From Syntrophaceae bacterium (GTDB taxonomy: Bacteria > Desulfobacterota > Syntrophia > Syntrophales > UBA5619), in the NCBI GenBank assembly GCA_919902745.1, contig CAKKRN010000280.1, positions 1 to 17,990 of the forward strand: a stretch of DNA of 17,990 nt. Direction: 5' to 3'. Below are positions 1 to 6,214 of the stretch, piece by piece. The notes below the pieces were generated by a model. That model ran no database searches. It was not told where the DNA came from and saw only the letters and a list, made by a program, of their open reading frames with translations. Made by a program: the position numbers and the translations under genes. Positions within the stretch are counted from its first letter, which is position 1; each line of letters opens with the position of its first letter.

Positions 1-60
1 TCCCGTCGGGATCGTTTTACGGAAAGAATAGAGGCATTTTTCAAAGACGAATCACATTAA
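1..60 (+). CDS. gmk: C-terminal end of an upstream gene, probably guanylate kinase (partial)
   Basis: The window opens inside a reading frame that runs 19 codons to a TAA at 58-60 and ends ...FFKDESH. The visible tail is rich in arginine and acidic residues (SRRDRFTERIEAFF). This would fit the C-terminal helix of guanylate kinase, the enzyme that converts GMP to GDP. The main support is position: gmk very often sits directly upstream of rpoZ in proteobacteria. No catalytic motif lies inside the window, so the identity is an inference from context. The frame itself is clear, and the stop is followed 21 bases later by the rpoZ start. Confidence 0.45.
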   Translation, partial: SRRDRFTERIEAFFKDESH

Positions 61-81
61 TCATTTGGAGGTGTACACCCG

Positions 82-354
82 ATGGCCAGAATTACCGTGG
101 AAGACTCTTTGCTGATGGCAAAGAACCGATTTGCCCTCGTTCTGCTGACCGCTCAGCGGACCCGGCAGCTTTTGAAAGGATCTCAGCCCCTGACGGATAC
201 GAGAAACAACCGGGAGATCGTGACTGCCCTCCGGGAGATTGCGGCGGGAAAGGTTTGTTATGCCCATCCCGAACACCTGGAGAGGGTCAAAGAAAATTTC
301 AAATCGATACCGCATGACACCGAATTTATCGGCGATGATGAATACGTCGACTAA
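82..354 (+). CDS. rpoZ: DNA-directed RNA polymerase subunit omega
   Basis: The 90-residue product has the omega N-terminal signature MARITVEDSLLMAKNRFALV followed by LLTAQRTRQL. This is the conserved helical region that clamps the beta' C-terminus and helps RNA polymerase assemble. The variable acidic tail ends in GDDEYVD, and the length is typical. The ATG at 82 is preceded by GGAGG at 65-69, a rather long spacing. In many proteobacteria omega also forms part of a ppGpp site, but whether the needed residues are kept was not judged here. The gene follows a probable gmk tail, and its last 20 bases overlap the start of pyrF, so the two are probably translationally coupled. Confidence 0.95.
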   Translation: MARITVEDSLLMAKNRFALVLLTAQRTRQLLKGSQPLTDTRNNREIVTALREIAAGKVCYAHPEHLERVKENFKSIPHDTEFIGDDEYVD

Positions 355-1096
355 TCTCCCGCGGGAGCGGTTGATCTTTGCCCTCGACATCGGCGGGGGG
401 CTGGAGGAGGCCCTTTCCTGGGTCGATCGGCTGTGGGATCACGTCGGTCTGTTCAAGGTGGGGAAGGAGTCTTTTGTCCGGTACGGTACGGAGATCGTCC
501 GACAGATCCATGCCCGCGGCGGAAGGGTTTTCCTGGATCTCAAGTTCCATGATATACCCAACACCGTGGTTCGGGCGGCGGAGGCCGCCTCCGAACTTGG
601 GGTGGCGATGTTCAATCTGCACGCCCTCGGTGGGCGAGAGATGATGGTGGAGACGGTCGGCGCGGTGCGGAGGTTTGCGGAGAGATCAGAGGTAAGGCCG
701 CCGGTCGTTCTCGCGGTGACCGTTCTGACCAGTTTGAATGATAGCGATCTTAAAATCCTCGGATTTGGCCGGGGAACCGGCGAGACGGCGATTCACCTGG
801 CGCGTCTTGCCCAGGATGCGGGGGTGTCGGGGGTTGTGGCGTCGGCGGCGGATGCCGCTGCCATCCGGAAGGCCTGCGGCGGGGACTTCCTGATCGTGAC
901 CCCCGGGATCCGGGGGGTTACGGAGGTGGCGGGCGATGATCAGAAACGGATCGTGACCCCCTTTGAGGCCGTGAGGTGCGGCGCCGACTATCTGGTGGTC
1001 GGAAGGCCAATCCGTCAGGCGTACGATCCCGCAGGCGAGGCGGATGCGATCGTCGGGGAGATCGCACGGGGGCTTGCGCTTGGAGACGAAAGATAG
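335..1096 (+). CDS. pyrF: Orotidine 5'-phosphate decarboxylase
   Basis: This enzyme catalyses the last step of de novo UMP synthesis, decarboxylating OMP. The catalytic D-x-K-x-x-D element is visible as DLKFHDIPNTV, with Asp68, Lys70 and Asp73 counted from the ATG at 335. Other family marks are FALD near the N-terminus, the phosphate-binding TPGIR loop and the C-terminal GADYLVVGRPI segment. The length of 253 residues is somewhat longer than the 230-240 common for the short bacterial form. Two tandem ATGs at 335 and 338 are both possible starts. Both lie inside the end of rpoZ and neither has a good Shine-Dalgarno, which suits translational coupling. Longer in-frame starts reaching far into rpoZ are unlikely because the extra residues do not resemble PyrF. 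Confidence 0.95.
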   Translation: MMNTSTNLPRERLIFALDIGGGLEEALSWVDRLWDHVGLFKVGKESFVRYGTEIVRQIHARGGRVFLDLKFHDIPNTVVRAAEAASELGVAMFNLHALGGREMMVETVGAVRRFAERSEVRPPVVLAVTVLTSLNDSDLKILGFGRGTGETAIHLARLAQDAGVSGVVASAADAAAIRKACGGDFLIVTPGIRGVTEVAGDDQKRIVTPFEAVRCGADYLVVGRPIRQAYDPAGEADAIVGEIARGLALGDER

Positions 1097-1145
1097 CGCC
1101 AACGGGCCTTGAAGGTTCTCAAGGAACCGATTACGGAGGGATGTC

Positions 1146-1880
1146 ATGCAGGTGATTTATGGCATCAACCCTCTCCTGGAGGTCGTCCTTTCGCATCCCG
1201 CGATGCTGGAAAAAATCTTCGTTGCGGAAGGACGGGGAGGGGAAGAGGTGCAGAAGATCCTGAAGCTCGCCGCGGATCATCGGATTCCCGTGGAATGCAG
1301 CGGCAGAGACCGGCTGGAAAAGCTGGCGCCCCGCCGTGTTCACCAGGGGATTGTGGGGCTTTGCCGGGAGCATGCGTATGCCACCGTTGATGAGGTGATC
1401 GCCCACCGCCACGAGAAGTCCAGATATGACCTGGTGGTTCTGCTGGACAGCGTCACCGATCCCCAAAATCTCGGTTCCATCATCCGGACGGCACATTGCT
1501 GTGGAGCGAACGGTCTCATCATCCCGGGAAACCGCGCCGCTTCCGTGACGGCTTCCGTTGCAAAGGCATCCGCGGGGGCCTTTCAGTATCTGCCGGTCGC
1601 GATGGTGGTCAATCTGGTCCGCACCATTGAATATCTGAAGGAGAGGGAGTTCTGGATTTACGGCGCCGACGCGGAGGCCCGGTCGGACATCCGGACGCCG
1701 GACTACGAAGGGCATATCGCGCTGGTCATGGGGAGCGAGGGCCGGGGAATCCGGCCGCTGATCCGGAAGAATTGCGATTTCCTGATCTCCATTCCGATGC
1801 GGGGGCGCGTGGCTTCCCTGAATGTTTCGGTGGCGGCGGGGGTTATCCTCTTTGAGATTCTCAGAAAGTGGAGGAATTAG
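1146..1880 (+). CDS. rlmB: 23S rRNA (guanosine-2'-O-)-methyltransferase RlmB, TrmH/SpoU family
   Basis: The 244-residue product is a SPOUT-class (trefoil-knot) RNA 2'-O-ribose methyltransferase. An N-terminal substrate-binding domain (about 1-75) begins MQVIYGINPLLEVV, the typical RlmB/TrmH-3 opening. The three SpoU motifs follow in order: motif 1 DPQNLGSIIRTA (the Arg is the usual catalytic residue), motif 2 LVMGSEGRGIRPL, and motif 3 IPMRGRVASLNVSVAAGV, which forms the SAM-binding knot. E. coli RlmB methylates G2251 in the peptidyl-transferase P loop; that exact target is inferred from family. GGAGG at 1136-1140 lies 5 bases before the ATG. A small hairpin (CCTTGA/TCAAGG, 1107-1124) lies in the 49-base gap after pyrF. 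Confidence 0.93.
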   Translation: MQVIYGINPLLEVVLSHPAMLEKIFVAEGRGGEEVQKILKLAADHRIPVECSGRDRLEKLAPRRVHQGIVGLCREHAYATVDEVIAHRHEKSRYDLVVLLDSVTDPQNLGSIIRTAHCCGANGLIIPGNRAASVTASVAKASAGAFQYLPVAMVVNLVRTIEYLKEREFWIYGADAEARSDIRTPDYEGHIALVMGSEGRGIRPLIRKNCDFLISIPMRGRVASLNVSVAAGVILFEILRKWRN

Positions 1881-1882
1881 TT

Positions 1883-3091
1883 ATGCCGATATTCATGTGG
1901 CAGGCGGAAACGAAAAAGGGCGAATCCAGGAAAGGCGAGATCGATGCCGCCGACGAAGCGGCGGTCCGGGGGCAGCTCCGCCGGCAGGGGTTCAAATCGA
2001 TCACCGTCAAGAAGAAGCCCAAGGATCTTTTCGAAAACATCGCCTTCCTCCAGCCGAAGGTCACGGAGAAGGACGTGGTGGTCTTTGCCCGGATCTTCGC
2101 CACGATGATCAACGCGGGCCTGCCTCTGATTCAGTGTCTCGACCTCCTCGGCAAGCAGGAGCAGAACAAGACCTTCTCCAAGGTGATCAACTCCATTCGG
2201 GAGGACATCGAGGGGGGCTCCACACTGACCGATGCCATCAGCAAATATCCGAAAATATTTGACAACCTCTTCGTCAATCTCGTGGCGGCGGGCGAGAGCG
2301 GCGGCATTCTGGACGTGATTCTCCAGCGTCTGTCCAATTATATGGAGAAGGCGATGAAACTGAAAGGCAAGGTCAAGGGGGCAATGACCTACCCGATCAT
2401 CGTTGGGGTCATCGCGATCGTTATTATAGGTGGACTCCTGGTTTTTGTCGTCCCGATGTTCCAGAAAATGTTCGAAGGGATGGGTGGATCCCTGCCCGCA
2501 CCGACGCAGTTTCTGGTGGACTTAAGCGAGTTTTTGCAGAAATACTACCTTTACATGGGAGGGGGGCTGGTCGCTCTCCGCTTGGGATTCAAACGGTACT
2601 ATGCGACCGAAAAAGGGACGCTCGTCGTCGACGCGCTGGCCTTGAAAGCCCCGGTTTTTGGTCCGTTGCTGAAGAAAGTGGCCGTGGCCAAGTTCACGAG
2701 GACCCTCTCCACGATGATGCAAAGCGGTGTGCCGATCCTGGAAGGGCTCGGTATCGTGAGCAAGACCTCGGGGAACAAGATCATCGAAAATGCCCTCATG
2801 AAGACCAGGCAGAGCATCAGTGAAGGGAAGACGATCGCCGAACCCCTGCTGGAAGCGAACATCTTTCCCGCCATGGTCGTGCAGATGATTGCGGTCGGTG
2901 AGGCCACGGGCGCCCTGGATACGATGCTTGCCAAGATCGCCGATTTTTATGACGACGAGGTGGATGTGGCGGTTGAAGGGCTGACCGCCATGCTGGAACC
3001 CTTGTTGATGTGTGTTCTGGGGCCCGCGGTCGGCTTCGTGCTCATCGCCATGTATCTGCCCATCTTCCAGGCGGCCTCCGCCGCGGGTTAG
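1883..3091 (+). CDS. pilC: Type IV pilus / type II secretion inner-membrane platform protein (PilC/GspF family)
   Basis: The 402-residue product is a polytopic inner-membrane platform protein that couples the assembly ATPase to pilin or pseudopilin polymerisation. It has the two repeated GspF/T2SF domains (about 65-190 and 270-395), each with its conserved signature: GESGGILDVILQRLSNYME in the first and GEATGALDTMLAKIADFYDDE in the second. Hydrophobic segments lie at about 168-193, 223-240 and 370-395. The N-terminus MPIFMWQAETKKGE is typical of PilC. The ATG at 1883 is chosen over the in-frame GTG at 1868 because GGAGG at 1870-1874 sits 8 bases before it. The gene starts 2 bases after rlmB stops. 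No pilB, pilT or pilin gene is nearby, so PilC and GspF cannot be firmly separated here; PilC is the better fit. Confidence 0.88.
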   Translation: MPIFMWQAETKKGESRKGEIDAADEAAVRGQLRRQGFKSITVKKKPKDLFENIAFLQPKVTEKDVVVFARIFATMINAGLPLIQCLDLLGKQEQNKTFSKVINSIREDIEGGSTLTDAISKYPKIFDNLFVNLVAAGESGGILDVILQRLSNYMEKAMKLKGKVKGAMTYPIIVGVIAIVIIGGLLVFVVPMFQKMFEGMGGSLPAPTQFLVDLSEFLQKYYLYMGGGLVALRLGFKRYYATEKGTLVVDALALKAPVFGPLLKKVAVAKFTRTLSTMMQSGVPILEGLGIVSKTSGNKIIENALMKTRQSISEGKTIAEPLLEANIFPAMVVQMIAVGEATGALDTMLAKIADFYDDEVDVAVEGLTAMLEPLLMCVLGPAVGFVLIAMYLPIFQAASAAG

Positions 3092-3122
3092 GCTGGGGGC
3101 GATTTTCAAGCGGTGTGAACGG

Positions 3123-3139
3123 AAAAAGCCGGCGCCCGG
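3123..3139 (-). terminator. Possible terminator for the minus-strand tRNA-Pro
   Basis: Read on the minus strand, a short GC stem (CCGG, loop GCG, CCGG) is followed by C and five Ts, 24 bases beyond the tRNA CCA end. A separate T-run (TTTTTT at 3157-3162) directly follows the tRNA. The stem is only 4 bp, so this is a weak call. It lies in the convergent gap between pilC and the tRNA. Confidence 0.3.
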
Positions 3140-3162
3140 AGGGAAAGATCGCAAATAAAAAA

Positions 3163-3239
3163 TGGTCGGGATGGCGCGATTTGAACGCGCGACTCCTGCG
3201 TCCCGAACGCAGTGCCCTACCAAGCTGGGCCACATCCCG
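3163..3239 (-). tRNA. tRNA-Pro (anticodon CGG)
   Basis: On the minus strand this 77-base sequence folds as a standard cloverleaf. The acceptor stem pairs CGGGATG with CATCCCG, starting with the C1-G72 pair typical of bacterial tRNA-Pro. The anticodon stem is CTGCG/CGCAG with loop TTCGGGA, giving anticodon CGG (codon CCG). The T arm is GCGCG-TTCAAAT-CGCGC, and discriminator A plus an encoded CCA are present. It is the only minus-strand gene in the window, convergent with pilC and divergent from the DUF1178 gene. Confidence 0.97.
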
Positions 3240-3248
3240 ACACGGCAG

Positions 3249-3277
3249 TCCATAACCAATTTGGAGTCGATTGTCCA
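3249..3277 (-). promoter_or_regulatory. Candidate sigma70 promoter for tRNA-Pro
   Basis: On the minus strand TGGACA (3277-3272, 5 of 6 matches to the -35 consensus) is followed by a 17-base spacer and TATGGA (3254-3249), a weak -10. The tRNA 5' end lies 10 bases further on, so the primary transcript would carry almost no leader. The spacing is ideal but the -10 is poor. Confidence 0.35.
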
Positions 3278-3335
3278 CCATTATTTTTAGAATCATGATA
3301 ATAATACCCAGAGGTCAATGACCAGGAGAAAAGGC

Positions 3336-3752
3336 GTGATCATCTACGATCTAAAATGCCGTGACGGCCATAAATTTGAGGGTTGGTTCAAGGACAGGGG
3401 CGCCTTCGATGAACAGCGGCTGCAGCAACTCATCGCATGTCCCGTCTGCGGAAATACGGAAACGGTGTTGATCCCTTCTTCCGTCGTGGTCAGGGGACGG
3501 GCCAACAGTTCCGCTGCGATAACGACGCAGAACGGCGAGCCGCCTCTGAAACTCCTCCGAGAATTGCAGGAGTACATCCATAAGAACTTCGATAACGTAG
3601 GCGACAAGTTTGCGGAAGTCGCCCTCCGGATCCACCATGGAGAGGAAGACAGCAGAAACATCAGAGGGACCGCCACCGGGAGCGAAGAAGAAACCTTGAG
3701 GGAAGAGGGCGTCCAGTTCATCAAGATGCCTCTGCCGAAGTTTGACGGTTAG
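3336..3752 (+). CDS. DUF1178 family small zinc-ribbon-like protein
   Basis: The 138-residue product begins (M)IIYDLKCRDGHKFEGWF and then has a CPVCG motif, the DUF1178 pattern: Cys8 followed by Cys35 and Cys38, which suggests a zinc-ribbon-like metal site. The C-terminal half is charged, with a segment (LLRELQEYIHKNFDNVGDKF) shared by the family and ending FIKMPLPKFDG. The biochemical function is not established and none is proposed. The GTG at 3336 is preferred: AGGAGA at 3324-3329 sits well before it, and the product then starts where family members usually do. The in-frame ATG at 3318 would add six residues (MTRRKG) and has GAGG only 3 bases upstream. The gene stands alone between tRNA-Pro and the tRNA cluster. 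Confidence 0.8.
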   Translation: MIIYDLKCRDGHKFEGWFKDRGAFDEQRLQQLIACPVCGNTETVLIPSSVVVRGRANSSAAITTQNGEPPLKLLRELQEYIHKNFDNVGDKFAEVALRIHHGEEDSRNIRGTATGSEEETLREEGVQFIKMPLPKFDG

Positions 3753-3855
3753 CGTTTGCGGAGTCGCAGCCATACCTGGGCAGTTTTCTTATCGGCCTGT
3801 CTGACGAGAACCCCGGTGAGGGTGCGTGTCCGGAAGTTAACAGGGGCAAAGCCTG

Positions 3856-3904
3856 AAAAAATAATAAAAAAAATCTTGACAAACGACGACATAAAAATTA
3901 GTGT
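3856..3904 (+). promoter_or_regulatory. Candidate stable-RNA promoter with UP-like element, upstream of the tRNA cluster
   Basis: TTGACA (3876-3881, a perfect -35 hexamer) is followed by a 17-base spacer and TAGTGT (3899-3904). Directly upstream of the -35 is a run of almost pure A/T (3856-3874), as in UP elements of rRNA and tRNA promoters. The bases after the -10 (CCC...) form a GC-rich discriminator, a feature linked to stringent control; that regulation is inferred. Transcription from here would give a leader of about 85 bases before tRNA-Thr(TGT). A second, weaker -10-like TATATT (3976-3981) lies just before the tRNA without a clear -35. Apart from this promoter, nothing else was recognised in the 243-base gap between the DUF1178 gene and the tRNA. 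Confidence 0.6.
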
Positions 3905-3995
3905 CCCTTGTTTCACAGAGGGGGGTGATTTCTCTGCCTGGGTGGCGGCCCGGTCTTTGTGTGAAAATTATGTTTTATATTCAATATTTAGGAGC

Positions 3996-4071
3996 GCTGG
4001 CGTAGCTCAATCGGTAGAGCAGCTGATTTGTAATCAGCAGGTTGCGGGTTCAAGTCCCATCGCCAGCTCCA
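3996..4071 (+). tRNA. tRNA-Thr (anticodon TGT)
   Basis: This 76-base cloverleaf has acceptor stem GCTGGCG/CGCCAGC. The anticodon stem is GCTGA/TCAGC with loop TTTGTAA, giving anticodon TGT (codon ACA). The T loop is TTCAAGT, the discriminator is T, and CCA is encoded. It is the first tRNA of the cluster, in the same position as the first threonine tRNA of the classic thrU-tyrU-glyT-thrT-tufB arrangement. Confidence 0.97.
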
Positions 4072-4100
4072 AGAAGATATTTTGCCCGATGGGTCACCAT

Positions 4101-4185
4101 GGAGGGGTTCCCGAGCGGTCAAAGGGAGCAGACTGTAAATCTGCCGGCGAAGCCTACGGAGGTTCGAACCCTCCCCCCTCCACCA
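4101..4185 (+). tRNA. tRNA-Tyr (anticodon GTA)
   Basis: This is a class II tRNA of 85 bases with a long variable arm. The acceptor stem is GGAGGGG/CCCCTCC. The anticodon stem is GCAGA/TCTGC with loop CTGTAAA, giving anticodon GTA. The T loop is TTCGAAC, the discriminator is A, and CCA is encoded. It lies 29 bases after tRNA-Thr(TGT) in the same direction. Confidence 0.97.
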
Positions 4186-4233
4186 GTTTGCTGCGGCGAT
4201 CATCTCTTTCTTAGAAGCGGCAGATGGCGATAA

Positions 4234-4309
4234 GCGGGAGTAGCTCAGTGGCTAGAGCGTCAGCCTTCCAAGCTGAGGGTCGCGGGTTCGAATCCCGTTT
4301 CCCGCTCCA
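4234..4309 (+). tRNA. tRNA-Gly (anticodon TCC)
   Basis: The acceptor stem pairs GCGGGAG with TTCCCGC, with a G-U pair at the last position. The anticodon stem is TCAGC/GCTGA with loop CTTCCAA, giving anticodon TCC (codon GGA). The T loop is TTCGAAT, the discriminator is T, and CCA is encoded; the total is 76 bases. It is followed by a 115-base spacer before the next tRNA, the longest gap inside the cluster. That spacer contains GGGG...CCCC and GATCATGATC inverted segments but no gene. Confidence 0.97.
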
Positions 4310-4424
4310 TTTTTGTTCGGTATGGGGCTGTTTGCTTCCCCTTAGGAATGTGCAGCCGATCATGATCATCACGGATTCTGATCGGTGGCGGGGGAAAGTG
4401 GCGCTTCGATGAAAGAAGCAACCA

Positions 4425-4500
4425 GCCCACGTAGCTCAGTCGGTAGAGCACATCCTTGGTAAGGATGAGGTCACCAGTTCGATCCTGGTCGTGGGCTCCA
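4425..4500 (+). tRNA. tRNA-Thr (anticodon GGT)
   Basis: This 76-base cloverleaf has acceptor stem GCCCACG/CGTGGGC. The anticodon stem is CATCC/GGATG with loop TTGGTAA, giving anticodon GGT (codons ACC and ACT). The discriminator is T and CCA is encoded. In many proteobacteria a tuf gene follows this tRNA; here rpmG follows directly after 21 bases. Confidence 0.97.
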
Positions 4501-4521
4501 TTGATGTAAGGTGGGTTAATC

Positions 4522-4671
4522 ATGAGAAATATCATTACATTGGCTTGCACGGATTGCAAACAGCGGAATTATACGACGACCAAGAACAAAAGAACCATGC
4601 AGAATCGGCTGGAGATGAAAAAATACTGCAAATTCTGCCGGTCCCATAAGCTGCACAGGGAAACGAAATAA
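4522..4671 (+). CDS. rpmG: 50S ribosomal protein L33
   Basis: This small gene encodes a 49-residue basic protein starting [20 protein letters not shown], the L33 signature. It has two CxxC pairs (Cys9/Cys12 and Cys36/Cys39, the latter as YCKFC), so it is the zinc-binding ('C+') form. The end ...HKLHRETK and the length are standard. L33 sits near the E site of the 50S subunit. The ATG at 4522 has only weak purine-rich sequence (AAGGTGGG at 4508-4515) before it. The gene is embedded between tRNA-Thr(GGT) and tRNA-Trp, a placement common in deltaproteobacteria and other phyla, and is probably on the same transcript as the tRNAs and secE-nusG. Confidence 0.96.
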   Translation: MRNIITLACTDCKQRNYTTTKNKRTMQNRLEMKKYCKFCRSHKLHRETK

Positions 4672-4703
4672 GCGGAAAGAGGCGCCGCCTTGATCGATCG
4701 GAT

Positions 4704-4780
4704 AGGCCAGTAGCTCTAATGGATAGAGCGCCGGACTCCAAATCCGGATGCTGGGGGTTCAAGTCCCTCCTGGCCTGCCA
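4704..4780 (+). tRNA. tRNA-Trp (anticodon CCA)
   Basis: The 77-base cloverleaf has acceptor stem AGGCCAG/CTGGCCT. The anticodon stem is CCGGA/TCCGG with loop CTCCAAA, giving anticodon CCA. The discriminator is G, as is usual for tRNA-Trp, and CCA is encoded. It lies between rpmG and secE, a conserved neighbourhood in many bacteria. A short T-run and A-run (TTTTTATAAAA) follow but do not form a convincing terminator. Confidence 0.97.
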
Positions 4781-4825
4781 TTTTTATAAAACGGTATCGG
4801 GTGTGGGGGAATCAGGGGTTGCTGG

Positions 4826-5029
4826 ATGGAAAGAGTAAAGGTTATCGCGGAGAAGATTAAGCTGTTTCTGGCCGGATCGAAAGTTGAACTGAAAAAAGTC
4901 ACGTGGCCGACGCCGAAGCAGACCCTTGCCTCCACATCAGTCGTCATCATTGTGGTGATCATCGTGTCCGCTTTTCTGGGGATCGTCGATTTCGGTTTGA
5001 CCAAGGTTGTCAAACTGGTGCTGGGTTAA
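4826..5029 (+). CDS. secE: Preprotein translocase subunit SecE
   Basis: The 67-residue product is the short single-membrane-span form of SecE, which clamps the two halves of SecY in the protein-conducting channel. It has the conserved cytoplasmic amphipathic helix and hinge ELKKVTWPTPKQT (Trp27, Pro28), followed by one transmembrane segment at about residues 38-58 and a short periplasmic tail. The E. coli protein has three spans; this one-span length is usual for most bacteria. The gene starts 45 bases after tRNA-Trp and ends 4 bases before nusG, the universal secE-nusG pairing. Confidence 0.95.
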   Translation: MERVKVIAEKIKLFLAGSKVELKKVTWPTPKQTLASTSVVIIVVIIVSAFLGIVDFGLTKVVKLVLG

Positions 5030-5033
5030 GAAT

Positions 5034-5564
5034 ATGGCTTTCAGATGGTACGTCGTTCATACCTATTCCGGCTTTGAAAACCGGGTGAAGCTTTCTCTGC
5101 AGGAGAGGATCGAAACGGCCGGGAAGCAGGCCTTTTTCTCGGATATCCTGATCCCCGAAGAGGATATCGTCGAACTGGTATCCGGGGAGAAAAAGACCTC
5201 GAAACGGAAGTTTTTCCCGGGCTATATCCTCGTCCGGATGGAGTTGAACGACGACACCTGGCATGTCGTGAAGGATACGCCCAAGGTGACCGGTTTTATC
5301 GGCAGCAAGGACAAGCCCTCGCCCATTCCCGACAAGGACGTGGAGATCCTGAGGACCCGAATCGACGAGGGGACGCTGAAACCCAAACCGAAGTTCAAAT
5401 TCGATGTGGGGGATCATGTGCGGATCATCGATGGCCCCTTCACCAATTTTGATGGAAGCGTCGATGAGGTAAAGCCGGAGAAGGGAAAACTACGTGTTAT
5501 TGTGAGTATTTTCGGACGGTCGACGCCGGTGGAACTGGATTTCATCCAGGTTACACAGACGTAA
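5034..5564 (+). CDS. nusG: Transcription termination/antitermination factor NusG
   Basis: The 176-residue product has an N-terminal NGN domain opening with [16 protein letters not shown] and containing [15 protein letters not shown], which contacts the RNA polymerase clamp. The C-terminal KOW domain ([20 protein letters not shown]...) contacts Rho or ribosomal protein S10. The length is close to the usual 175-185. The ATG at 5034 gives the standard [10 protein letters not shown] start. An in-frame GTG at 5007 would overlap secE and add residues not seen in the family. With 4 bases after secE there is no clear Shine-Dalgarno, so translational coupling is likely. Confidence 0.96.
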   Translation: MAFRWYVVHTYSGFENRVKLSLQERIETAGKQAFFSDILIPEEDIVELVSGEKKTSKRKFFPGYILVRMELNDDTWHVVKDTPKVTGFIGSKDKPSPIPDKDVEILRTRIDEGTLKPKPKFKFDVGDHVRIIDGPFTNFDGSVDEVKPEKGKLRVIVSIFGRSTPVELDFIQVTQT

Positions 5565-5577
5565 AGCAGCAATAGAA

Positions 5578-5619
5578 CAATGGCAAGGCGCCTGGTTCTG
5601 TTTCTTTGGCCGGCCATTG
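5578..5619 (+). promoter_or_regulatory. Possible structured leader before rplK
   Basis: CAATGGC (5578-5584) and GCCATTG (5613-5619) form a perfect 7-bp inverted repeat in the 89-base gap between nusG and rplK. Ribosomal protein L1 represses the rplK-rplA mRNA in E. coli through a leader structure that mimics its 23S rRNA site. Whether this hairpin plays that role is inference only. Confidence 0.3.
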
Positions 5620-5653
5620 ATCTTGAATTCAGATAGAAACGAAGGTGATCAGA

Positions 5654-6079
5654 ATGGCAAAGAAGGTAATCGCGAATATTAAACTTCAGATCAAGGCAGG
5701 CAAGGCTACCCCTTCACCGCCGATCGGTCCGGCCCTCGGTCAACACGGCGTCAACATCATGGAGTTCTGCAAGGCATACAACGCCATGACGCAGAACCAG
5801 GAGGGGATGGTCATCCCGGTCGTTATCACGGTTTACGCCGACCGGTCCTTCACCTTCGTGACCAAGACGCCGCCCGCGTCCGTCTTGCTGAAGCAGGCGG
5901 CGAAGATCGCCAAAGGGTCGGGCGACCCCAAGCGGGATAAGGTTGGTCAGGTGACGCTGAAACAGGTCCGGGAAATTGCCGAACTGAAGCACAATGATCT
6001 GAATGCCGTGGATATTGAGGGAGCGATCCGGATTGTTTCGGGAACGGCGCGATCCATGGGGATTGAAATCGCGGGCTGA
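5654..6079 (+). CDS. rplK: 50S ribosomal protein L11
   Basis: The 141-residue product begins [20 protein letters not shown] and has the proline-rich N-domain [19 protein letters not shown], which contacts thiostrepton and translation factors. The C-terminal RNA-binding domain is also typical ([20 protein letters not shown]...[13 protein letters not shown]). L11 forms the base of the GTPase-associated stalk and is required for RelA activation. The ATG at 5654 is chosen over the in-frame GTG at 5645 because GAAGG at 5641-5645 lies 8 bases before it and the product then has the usual length. The stop is followed within 4 bases by a 27-bp palindrome. Confidence 0.97.
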   Translation: MAKKVIANIKLQIKAGKATPSPPIGPALGQHGVNIMEFCKAYNAMTQNQEGMVIPVVITVYADRSFTFVTKTPPASVLLKQAAKIAKGSGDPKRDKVGQVTLKQVREIAELKHNDLNAVDIEGAIRIVSGTARSMGIEIAG

Positions 6080-6082
6080 TGT

Positions 6083-6109
6083 GGGGACACCTTGCGGCAA
6101 GGTGTCCCC
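6083..6109 (+). repeat. 27-bp perfect palindrome, copy 1 (REP-like), between rplK and rplA
   Basis: The arms GGGGACACCTTGC (6083-6095) and GCAAGGTGTCCCC (6097-6109) are perfect complements around a single central G. It starts 3 bases after the rplK stop. No T-run follows, so it is not a normal Rho-independent terminator. Copy 2 lies at 7083-7109 with a central C, making the two exact reverse complements. Short GC-rich palindromes of this type resemble REP elements, often moved by RAYT transposases; that link is inferred. Confidence 0.85.
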
Positions 6110-6214
6110 GGGGCTTCCGGCAGAACATCGGGGGATGTGCCGGCGGGCGTCTTAAGTGGAAAAGTTTCGGTGAACCCAAGTCCCCGGCGGTGGGTTTCGA
6201 TTTGAGGTTTGATC

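Noticed and set aside
1107..1128. Terminator between pyrF and rlmB
   Set aside because: Only a short 5-6 bp hairpin with alternative pairings is present and no T-run follows; the genes are only 49 bases apart.
2522..3259. Minus-strand frame running across pilC and the tRNA-Pro gene
   Set aside because: It reads through a tRNA gene and antisense to pilC, with no protein-family features.
3756..4214. Plus-strand open frame spanning the promoter region and two tRNA genes
   Set aside because: It translates tRNA sequence (for example the segment GVAQSVEQL comes from the tRNA-Thr gene), a common artefact.
6083..6109. Rho-independent terminator after rplK
   Set aside because: The stem is strong but no T-run follows on either strand, and rplA needs read-through expression. 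The same palindrome also recurs before rplJ.
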